From contig CAZXOC010000083.1 of the NCBI GenBank assembly GCA_964642165.1, positions 1 to 24,780 of the forward strand: 24,780 bases of DNA. Direction: 5' to 3'. Positions within the stretch are counted from its first letter, which is position 1; each line of letters begins with the position of its first letter. The stretch is from CAYRVX01 sp964642165 (GTDB lineage Bacteria > Planctomycetota > Phycisphaerae > SM23-33). Shown in pieces: positions 8,156 through 14,660 of this stretch. The notes under the pieces are model-generated. The model was not told the origin of the DNA and did no database searches. It saw only the letters and a list, made by a program, of their open reading frames with translations. The position numbers and the translations under genes were made by a program.

Positions 8156-9664
8156 ATGGGCACACGAGCGACGCTCCTGATGGGCATCGACAGCGGCACG
8201 CAGTCCACGACGGCGTGCGTCTGGACGGCGCGGGGGCGGCGGCTGGCGAGGGCCTCGGCGCCGCTGGCGGTGCGGACGCCGAAGCCCGGCTGGGCCGAGC
8301 AGGACCCCCGCGCCTGGTGGCGCTCGACGCGCGCGGCGATCCGCGAGGCGCTGCGGCACGTTCCGCCCGGGCGCATCGCCGCCGTCGGCGTCGCCTACCA
8401 GCGAGAGACCTTCACCCTCCTCGACGGCCGGGGGCGCTTCTGCCGGCCGGGGATCCTCTGGCTCGACGTGCGGGCCGATCGCGAGGTCGAGCAGGTCGCG
8501 CGGGACCTCGGCCGCGAGCGATACCACCGCCGGACCGGCAAGCCGCTGGACGTCACGTCGGCGGTGGCGCGGCTGCTGTGGCTGCGCCGGCACGAGCGCG
8601 GCGCGGTGAAGCGCGCGGCCGGGTGGGTGGACGTCGGCGGCGAGCTGGCCCGCGCGCTGACGGGGCGCTGCGCGACGTGCGCGGCCGGGACGGACACGTG
8701 CGGGCTGGTCGGCCTGGAGACGCGCGCGTGGCTCGACGAGCACCTCGACTACGCCGGCCTGGCACGGCGGCAGATGCCCGACCTCGTCGAGCCCGGCGCG
8801 GTGATCGGCGGCGTCTCGCGAGCGGCCTCGCGCCAGACGCACCTGCCCGAGGGCCTCCCGGTGGTGGCCGCCGGCGGCGACGGGCAGGTCTTCAACGTCG
8901 GCATGGGCGCCGCGGGCGCCCGCCGCATGAGCCTGACGCTGGGCACGAGCATCGTGCTGGGCCTGTCGTGCCGCGACGCGCCGATCTCGCCGCTGTTCCG
9001 CACGCTGATCGGCGCGGGCGGCGGGCACGTGCTGGAGAGCGTCCTCCAGGCCGGGGCGTACCTGCTGCGATGGTTCGTCCGGCGCTTCGGCTCGCCGGGC
9101 GAGACGGAGGGCGACTGGGACCGCCGCATCGGGCGCGTCGCGCCCGGCTGCGAGGGGCTCGTCACGCTGCCCAACTGGTGGGGCGTGCGGTTCCCCGAGA
9201 CGCGCGCGGACGTCCGCGGCGCGACGCTCGGCTGGTCGAACCATCACACGCCGGCGCACTTCTACCGCTCGCTGCTGGAGGGGACGGCCTTCGAGCTGCG
9301 GCGGCTGATCGACGCCCTGCGGGCGATGTTCCCGCGGCGCGTGCGGCGGGCGATCCGCGCCGGCGGGGGCGGCGCGCAAAGCCGCCACTGGCCGCGGATC
9401 CTCGCCGACGTGACGGGCTCGTCCGTCGAGCGCCTGCGCGAGGGCGAGGCGACGGCCCTGGGCGCGGCCATCCTCGCCGGCGTCGGCGTGGGGCTGTTCC
9501 CCAACGTCCCCGACGCCTGCGCGGCGATGTGCCGCCTGCGCGAGCCTCTGGCGCCCGACCGCCGCCGAGGGCGCCTCTACGGGAAGCTCTACGAGGACGT
9601 GTACCTCCCCCTGCTGCCCGCCACGGCGGACCTGTCCGAGGCGCTGCGGCGAATCCGCCCGTGA
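8156..9664 (+). CDS. FGGY-family carbohydrate kinase (xylulokinase-like)
   Basis: 502-residue cytoplasmic ATP-dependent sugar kinase. The N-terminal ATPase-fold half carries the phosphate loop GIDSGTQST (10-18) and GWAEQDPRAWW, as in xylulokinases. The C-terminal half has GGGGAQS (403-409) and EATALGAAILAGVG near the adenosine site. The expected catalytic-base region reads ATCAAGTDTCG rather than the usual SDAAGT-type sequence; D180 is the plausible base. Length is typical (about 500). Start 8156 has a poor RBS, and ATG 8180 (MGIDSG) is an alternative that keeps the whole domain. It follows the sulfatase-like gene by 37 bp. It ends 7 bp from the convergent lipoprotein gene. The substrate (xylulose or another polyol or ketose) is not determined. 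Confidence 0.92.
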   Translation: MGTRATLLMGIDSGTQSTTACVWTARGRRLARASAPLAVRTPKPGWAEQDPRAWWRSTRAAIREALRHVPPGRIAAVGVAYQRETFTLLDGRGRFCRPGILWLDVRADREVEQVARDLGRERYHRRTGKPLDVTSAVARLLWLRRHERGAVKRAAGWVDVGGELARALTGRCATCAAGTDTCGLVGLETRAWLDEHLDYAGLARRQMPDLVEPGAVIGGVSRAASRQTHLPEGLPVVAAGGDGQVFNVGMGAAGARRMSLTLGTSIVLGLSCRDAPISPLFRTLIGAGGGHVLESVLQAGAYLLRWFVRRFGSPGETEGDWDRRIGRVAPGCEGLVTLPNWWGVRFPETRADVRGATLGWSNHHTPAHFYRSLLEGTAFELRRLIDALRAMFPRRVRRAIRAGGGGAQSRHWPRILADVTGSSVERLREGEATALGAAILAGVGVGLFPNVPDACAAMCRLREPLAPDRRRGRLYGKLYEDVYLPLLPATADLSEALRRIRP

Positions 9665-9671
9665 CCGCGCC

Positions 9672-11336
9672 TCAATCGATCCTGAAGTCCTCCCAGCCCG
9701 GAAGCTTCGTGTCCCCCGGGTCGCGCCGGGCGTCCTTCGAAGCCGGCCAGAGCTCCTGCCACTCCCGCCCGACGAGGACCACCTCCCCGTCGACCGGGCG
9801 CAGACGAGCGGCGCTGACCAGAATGCCCGGGTCGTCGAAGCGGATGCTGAACGGCCTGTCGGACCGGCGGTGTTTCTCGGAGATGCTGTCTTTGTGGCCC
9901 GACCAGCTCAGCCAGCGGGCCCGGTTCAGGCCGGCAACCATGCTCACCTTCTCGCCGGTGACCTTGACGGCGACCTCGACGCTCAGCGCGCCCCACTTGC
10001 GGCTGCGGTAGCCGAGGTTCATGACCCGCTCGAGCTTGGTGCCCTTCTGCTTGCCCATCCGCTCGAAGGTCAGGCGCAGCCACGTGACGTTCGTCGTGCC
10101 GTACGACGAGGCCGGCGCATAGTACTCGTGGATCTTCATCTCCACGTCCCGGTCGAGGACGGGGAACGTGATGAAGACGTCCCGGGCGGTCTGCGTCTTG
10201 CGGAGGCTCAGGGACAGTTGGTAGCTGCCCGTCGTGTCCACGGGGAACCAGAGCGTCCCCTTGGGCTTCGTCGACGAGACGAACGTGCCCTTCCTCACCA
10301 GCCAGTTGCCCTGCGAGGCGTCGTGCTGGAAGTCCACCAGCCTCAGGAGGTCCACGTAGCGCAGGCGGGCGAGCATGCTGCCGACGGGGCCGAGCCGGCG
10401 GATCTCGCGATCGATGGCCTTGAGCCGATCCTGTGCCTCCATCAGGGCGAGGTCTTTCTTCTCGTGCTTCTCGATGGCGATCTGGCAGTATCGCCGCGCC
10501 CGCCGCAGCATGCGCAGCCTGGCCCGGCCCGCCGCCTTCGGGGCCAGCGACTTCTGGTAGAAGTTGCACACGTCCAGGCAGGCGTTCTCGGGCAGGTCCC
10601 GCGGGTCCTTCGTGGCCATCGGAACGTACGTCCGCCAGATCAGCGCGCTGTCCGACGTGACGTGACCCCGGGCCTGCTTGGGGTCGTCCAGGTCGATGAG
10701 GATCGCCTCCATCAGGTTCTGCTGGAGGGTGCGGCTGTCGGGCGTCTTGGCCAGGCGCTGCCGGAGGGTCCGGACCTTGCGCTCGGCGGCCAGGCGCGCG
10801 GCGGCCTCCGCCTGTTTGGATTCGAAGTGCAGCCGGCGAATCGCCGTGGCGTTGGCGATGCGAAGCGCTTCGGCGAAGGCCGCCTCGCACTCGGCCGACT
10901 CCTTCCGTTGGGCGGCGCGGTCCCCGGCCTGTTCCAGCAGCTTCAGGAGCATCGGCGCGACCTGGGGCTTCCTCTCCTCGGGCGTGAGGTCGTAGCCCCG
11001 CCGGCACAGCGCCAGGCGTTTCTCCGCCCACCGGCTGCGGCGGTCGTCTGCCCTCTTGTCGAGCTCGCGCAGCGCTTCGAGGCCGGCCTCCAGGCCCTCC
11101 GTCTTGCCCGCGCCCCTCATGGCGCAGTCCACCGCCCTCTCCAGGATGCCGACCACCAGCGCCTTGTCCAACTCGAGCGTCTTGGCGCTCTCGACGAGCT
11201 TCTGCGCCCGCTGGGCATCGTCGCTGACGCCCTGGATGATCCTCGCAACCGCCCGGTCGACGTCGCTGCCCGGCGTGCGGCAGGCAACCAGACCGATCGC
11301 AAGACATGCCGCGAACGCATGAACGGAGCGTTTCAT
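9672..11336 (-). CDS. Predicted lipoprotein, helical repeats plus LamG-like C-terminal domain
   Basis: 554 residues from ATG 11336, chosen for GGGGAG 8 nt upstream. The first 19 residues form a lipoprotein signal with lipobox LVAC (Cys19). Residues about 30-330 are rich in Ala, Arg, Leu and Glu and predicted helical (TPR- or coiled-coil-like; examples RRLHFESKQAEAAARLAAE and RRARRYCQIAIEK). Residues about 340-535 look beta-rich and resemble the concanavalin/LamG-like domain often found in planctomycete proteins: NWLVRKGTFVSS, GTLWFPVDTTGSYQLSLSL and FSIRFDDPGILVSAARLRPV. No catalytic motif is seen. A scaffold or glycan-binding role is inference only. The frame extends 16 codons upstream to 11384, but that start would spoil the signal peptide. 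Confidence 0.8.
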   Translation of the reverse strand: MKRSVHAFAACLAIGLVACRTPGSDVDRAVARIIQGVSDDAQRAQKLVESAKTLELDKALVVGILERAVDCAMRGAGKTEGLEAGLEALRELDKRADDRRSRWAEKRLALCRRGYDLTPEERKPQVAPMLLKLLEQAGDRAAQRKESAECEAAFAEALRIANATAIRRLHFESKQAEAAARLAAERKVRTLRQRLAKTPDSRTLQQNLMEAILIDLDDPKQARGHVTSDSALIWRTYVPMATKDPRDLPENACLDVCNFYQKSLAPKAAGRARLRMLRRARRYCQIAIEKHEKKDLALMEAQDRLKAIDREIRRLGPVGSMLARLRYVDLLRLVDFQHDASQGNWLVRKGTFVSSTKPKGTLWFPVDTTGSYQLSLSLRKTQTARDVFITFPVLDRDVEMKIHEYYAPASSYGTTNVTWLRLTFERMGKQKGTKLERVMNLGYRSRKWGALSVEVAVKVTGEKVSMVAGLNRARWLSWSGHKDSISEKHRRSDRPFSIRFDDPGILVSAARLRPVDGEVVLVGREWQELWPASKDARRDPGDTKLPGWEDFRID

Positions 11337-11442
11337 GCCACGCACTCCCCGATGTCTAGGACCAAGATGCCCACGGCATTCCACGGGGCGCTCACGGCGT
11401 CAAGTCGCCGCGCGGCGGGCGACTGACCCAGACTCCCTCGCC

Positions 11443-11682
11443 TCACCCGACCCTCGCGCAACCCGTCCGCGCAAGCGGCCCCGATTGGCCGGTCCCATTG
11501 TAGACCGCCAGGCAAGCGTCTGCATCCCTATTTCTCGGCCCTCGTGGCCGCCGCCCGTACGGCGGCGTTACTCCCGCGCCGCGGCGATCACCGCCGGTCG
11601 CCAGTTTCGCCCCCGCCGCGGTGGCTCCCATCCCCGCCAGGTGCAGGAAGCCCCGCCGCGTCCGGTGGCTACGCTCGTCCAT
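11443..11682 (-). pseudogene. Remnant of a Tat-signal protein gene
   Basis: 79-codon ORF whose first 30 residues are a convincing twin-arginine signal (RRGFLHLAGMGATAAG) after MDERSHRT. The remainder is Arg/Pro/Gly-rich, has no recognisable domain and stops after about 50 residues. This looks like the 5' end of an exported-enzyme gene whose body was deleted. No strong RBS is present. It overlaps the end of the truncated HEPN-like ORF upstream by 14 nt. A short functional secreted peptide is possible but less likely. Confidence 0.5.
11497..11502 (-). promoter_or_regulatory. Candidate -10 box upstream of the lipoprotein gene
   Basis: TACAAT followed by GGGAC on the minus strand, about 160 nt before the lipoprotein ATG at 11336 and inside the Tat-signal remnant. 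The same hexamer is used upstream of other minus-strand genes in the window. No convincing -35. Confidence 0.35.
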
Positions 11683-11812
11683 GGTGTGCGTCCGTTCGAC
11701 CTTCGGGATCCCCGGCGCGCCCGATCTGCGCGTCGCGCGACGCCGGCGAGACCCAGGCGTCGCCCCGGGCCCTCGCCAGCAGGGCCTGGGCCAGCTCACG
11801 CGACCTGTTCAT
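11669..11812 (-). pseudogene. Truncated HEPN-like ORF (partner of the nucleotidyltransferase)
   Basis: 47-codon ORF starting at ATG 11812 and overlapping the end of the nucleotidyltransferase gene by 17 nt, the usual arrangement of MNT-HEPN modules. Its first 20 residues (MNRSRELAQALLARARGDAW) resemble the N-terminal helix of small HEPN proteins, which continue for about 100 further residues including an Arg-x4-6-His motif. Here the similarity ends after residue 20 and the ORF stops at 11669 without any such motif. I read it as a deleted HEPN toxin gene. Short matches are weak evidence, so the family call is moderate. Confidence 0.5.
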
Positions 11813-12113
11813 AGACCTTGCCTTCCCGGACAGCGCGGTACATGACCGTGTTGGGCGTGTCTCGCCAGTAGTCGAATCGCTCGGCGCTGACCACCAGCAC
11901 GTCCACGGGAAGCAGCAGCGGACGCAGCACGCCCGCCAGGCGGACCATCTCCGCCCAGGTGTCCTTGACCTGCGGCTCGACGACCAGGAAGTCCACGTCG
12001 CTGTCTTCCCTCGCGTCGCCCCGGGCGTGCGAGCCGAAGAGGATGACCTTCGAGCCGGGCGCCGCCGCCAGGAGAAGCCTCGCGGCCTCCTCGATGGTTT
12101 CCCGGGTCACCAT
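11796..12113 (-). CDS. Minimal nucleotidyltransferase (MNT, antitoxin-type)
   Basis: 105-residue DNA polymerase beta-like nucleotidyltransferase. The hallmark GSHARGDAREDSDVDFLVV has GS at 27-28 and metal-binding Asp39 and Asp41. The length matches stand-alone MNT proteins, known in MNT-HEPN pairs to transfer AMP to the HEPN toxin and neutralise it. The active-site motif is intact, so the enzyme is probably foldable and active. Its expected downstream HEPN partner is only a fragment (11669-11812), leaving it an orphan. The start has a weak GGGGA-type RBS lying next to the 12-bp palindrome CCCCGGCCGGGG at 12123-12134. Family call is strong; current role is uncertain. Confidence 0.9.
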   Translation of the reverse strand: MVTRETIEEAARLLLAAAPGSKVILFGSHARGDAREDSDVDFLVVEPQVKDTWAEMVRLAGVLRPLLLPVDVLVVSAERFDYWRDTPNTVMYRAVREGKVYEQVA

Positions 12114-12139
12114 GCCGTGCGTCCCCGGCCGGGGGGCCT

Positions 12140-12158
12140 GTTACGAATCCGTTACGAA
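12140..12158 (+). promoter_or_regulatory. Candidate operator: GTTACGAA direct repeat
   Basis: GTTACGAA occurs at 12140-12147 and 12151-12158, an 11-bp period, about one helical turn. It lies in the 132-bp spacer between the divergent nucleotidyltransferase and VIT/vWA genes. Its position suits a regulator site, but two short copies could arise by chance. Confidence 0.3.
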
Positions 12159-12245
12159 CTCTCCCGCCGCCTGCGCGACTCAACAGGTAAGGCCACGCGG
12201 CCCGTATCGTAATCGAGTGCCTCGAAGGACGAAAGGGCAAGAACC

Positions 12246-14633
12246 ATGAACGGCAAGAGACATCGATTCGCGGTCGTCCTGGCGGCGGTCTTGCTGGCCT
12301 GGTGCGGGGCGGCCCGTGCCGGGGCGGTCTTCTTCGCGGGCGAGATGAAGGACGGGCAGTTCGTCCCGAACCAGGCCGTGAAGGGGCCCTGCTACACGAT
12401 CCGCTACAGCACGATCCGGACGGACCTCGCGGACGGCTGGGCCGTGACGAGCTTCCGCGAGACCATCCTCGGCCCGGCCGACGGGCAGGTCGATGCCCTG
12501 TGTGTGATCCCCCTGCCGGGGACGGCGGAGCCGAACAACGCGACGGTCACGCAGCAAACGGACGACGGCAGGCACGTCCACCTGCCCGCGCGCTGGCTGG
12601 GGGCCGACGAGGCCCGCACGGTGTACGAAGCCGTGGCGCGCGCGACCGGCTCGACGCCGATCCTCGCATTGGCCGGCCGACCGGCCCTCGTGATCGATCG
12701 CTTCCCGCTCGGCAAGCGCCACGAGCTGTCGGTGCTCTACCGGCAGAAGCTGCGCCAAGAGCACGGCGTGTGGTCCTTCGCGTGCCCGATGCCGGCGGCG
12801 GCGTGGGCCCGCGGGCCGGTCGCGAGGCTGTCGCTGACGGCCACCGTCGCCAGCGACAAGCCCCTCCGCGCGATGTTCAGCCCCTCGCACCACGCGGCCA
12901 TCGAGCGCGACGGGCTCCGCAAGGCCCGGGTCCGCGTCAAGGCCGACGACTGGGCCGGGCGCGACGACTTCCGCCTCTGCTACGTCGCCGACGAGGACGA
13001 CCTCGGCCTGCGGGTGCTGGCCCACCGGCCGGAAGAGAAGGAGGACGGCTACTTCCTGCTCGTCGGCAACCCCACCGGCAGCGTCCGCCGGCGCAAGGTG
13101 CTGCCCAAGGACGTGCTGTTCGTCCTGGACACGAGCGGCTCGATGCGGGGCGAGAAGATCGAGCAGGCCCGCGCGGCCATCGAGTACTGCCTCGGGCGCC
13201 TCCACGACGGCGACCGGTTCAACATCGTCACGTTCGGCACGAAGGTGCAGGCGTTCCGGGACGCCCCGGCCGCCAAGTCCCCGAACCACGTCGACGCGGC
13301 GCGCGAGTTCGTCGACGCGGTCGTCGCCCGCGGGCGGACGAACATCAGCGGGGCGTTGGCCAAGGCCCTGGCCGGTGAGCCGCTGCCCGGGCGGCTGCGG
13401 ATCATGATCTTCCTGACCGACGGCACGCCGACGGCCGGCGAGATCGTGCCCGACCGGATCGTCGAGAAGCTCGACGCGATGAACACCTCGAAGACGCGGG
13501 TTTTCGTGATGGGCGTCGGGCACGACGTCAACGCCCACCTGCTGGACAAGCTCGCCGAGCAGACCGGCGGCTCCAGCGAGTACGTCGACCCCGACGAGGA
13601 CATCGACGTGAAGATCGCCGCGCTGTACGACCGGCTGTCGAACCCGGTGCTGAACGGCGTGACGGTGGCGTTCGGCGCGCTGCGCCCGACGGCGGTGTTC
13701 CCGAAGGAGGTTCGGGCCCTCTTCCTGGGCAGCGAGATCATGGTCGCCGGGCGCTACCGCAAGGGCGGGCGCCACACCGTCGCGGTCTCCGGGACGCTCG
13801 CGGGCGAGCCCGTGACGTACACGTGCCAGGCGACGTTCCCCGAGAAGACCGGCGCGACGGACAACGAGTTCGTTGCCCCGTTGTGGGCGGCGAGGAAGAT
13901 CGGCTACCTGCTGCGGGAGGTCCGCCTGCAGGGGGAGAACAAGGAGTTGATCGAGGAGATCGTCCGCCTGTCGCGGAAGTTCGGGATCGTCACGGAGTAC
14001 ACGAGCTTCCTGGCGACGGCCGGGGCCGCCGGGAAAGGCCTGCCGGACAGCCCCACGGCCTACGCGGAGGTGGCCGGCAAGCTCCGCGCCGCCCGCGCCC
14101 GGCAGTCCGGGCAGTGGGCCGTCAACCAGGCCGTCAACGAGCTGGAGCTCCAGCAGCGCATCGTCGCGACGGAGGAGGCGAACGTCTTCCGCGACCGCCG
14201 CGGGCGCGTCGTCGCCAACGCCTACGTCCGCCAGGTCGGGCGAAGGGCCTTCTACCTCCGCGACGGGCAGTGGGTCGACGCCCAGGCCGCCAAGGGCCAG
14301 AAGGCCCGCCGCGTCAAGCTCTTCAGCAAGGAGTACTTCGACCTGCTGCGGACGAACGAGGACTTCGCCCGCGCCCAGCGGCTCGGCTGGAACGTCGAGA
14401 TGACCGTCGGCGGCGAGCGGATCGCCGTCGAGAAGGAAGGCAAGGTGCGCGACGAGTCCATGAAGGTCCGCCCCGCGCCCGACGCACAGCAGCGCAACGT
14501 GGACCCGCGCGCCCGGCAGATCAACCAGCTCAACCAGCAGCAGCTCCGCAACGCCATCGACCAGATCCGCGACCGGCGGGACCAGCGCCGGCGGCCCAAG
14601 CCGGCCGAGAACCAACCGAACCAGAGCAAGTGA
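12246..14633 (+). CDS. VIT domain plus von Willebrand factor A protein, exported
   Basis: 795 residues. A signal peptide (1-25, ending GAARA) is followed by a VIT (inter-alpha-trypsin) domain at about 45-165, with DGWAVTSFRETILGP and the VYEAVARA segment. The vWA domain spans about 290-460: MIDAS motif DTSGS at 295-299, RFNIVTFGTKV, NISGAL and the later MIDAS Asp in FLTDGTPT (D392). This predicts metal-dependent protein binding. The C-terminal 300 residues are of unknown fold and end in a Gln/Asn/Arg-rich tail (QINQLNQQQLRNAIDQI). No C-terminal membrane anchor or sortase signal is seen, so it is probably periplasmic or secreted. Start 12246 follows a GA-rich RBS (GAAAGGGCAAGAACC). The next gene begins 27 bp downstream, indicating an operon. 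Confidence 0.93.
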   Translation: MNGKRHRFAVVLAAVLLAWCGAARAGAVFFAGEMKDGQFVPNQAVKGPCYTIRYSTIRTDLADGWAVTSFRETILGPADGQVDALCVIPLPGTAEPNNATVTQQTDDGRHVHLPARWLGADEARTVYEAVARATGSTPILALAGRPALVIDRFPLGKRHELSVLYRQKLRQEHGVWSFACPMPAAAWARGPVARLSLTATVASDKPLRAMFSPSHHAAIERDGLRKARVRVKADDWAGRDDFRLCYVADEDDLGLRVLAHRPEEKEDGYFLLVGNPTGSVRRRKVLPKDVLFVLDTSGSMRGEKIEQARAAIEYCLGRLHDGDRFNIVTFGTKVQAFRDAPAAKSPNHVDAAREFVDAVVARGRTNISGALAKALAGEPLPGRLRIMIFLTDGTPTAGEIVPDRIVEKLDAMNTSKTRVFVMGVGHDVNAHLLDKLAEQTGGSSEYVDPDEDIDVKIAALYDRLSNPVLNGVTVAFGALRPTAVFPKEVRALFLGSEIMVAGRYRKGGRHTVAVSGTLAGEPVTYTCQATFPEKTGATDNEFVAPLWAARKIGYLLREVRLQGENKELIEEIVRLSRKFGIVTEYTSFLATAGAAGKGLPDSPTAYAEVAGKLRAARARQSGQWAVNQAVNELELQQRIVATEEANVFRDRRGRVVANAYVRQVGRRAFYLRDGQWVDAQAAKGQKARRVKLFSKEYFDLLRTNEDFARAQRLGWNVEMTVGGERIAVEKEGKVRDESMKVRPAPDAQQRNVDPRARQINQLNQQQLRNAIDQIRDRRDQRRRPKPAENQPNQSK

Positions 14634-14660
14634 GGCGTTCGAGAAACCGAGGAACTCACC

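Noticed and set aside
2925..8180. 1751-residue plus-strand ORF
   Set aside because: Runs through three recognised genes in shadow frames, with low-complexity Arg/Ala/Pro sequence and no motifs.
12180..14615. 811-residue minus-strand ORF opposite the VIT/vWA gene
   Set aside because: Mirror frame of a gene with clear VIT and vWA motifs; no domain or signal peptide of its own.
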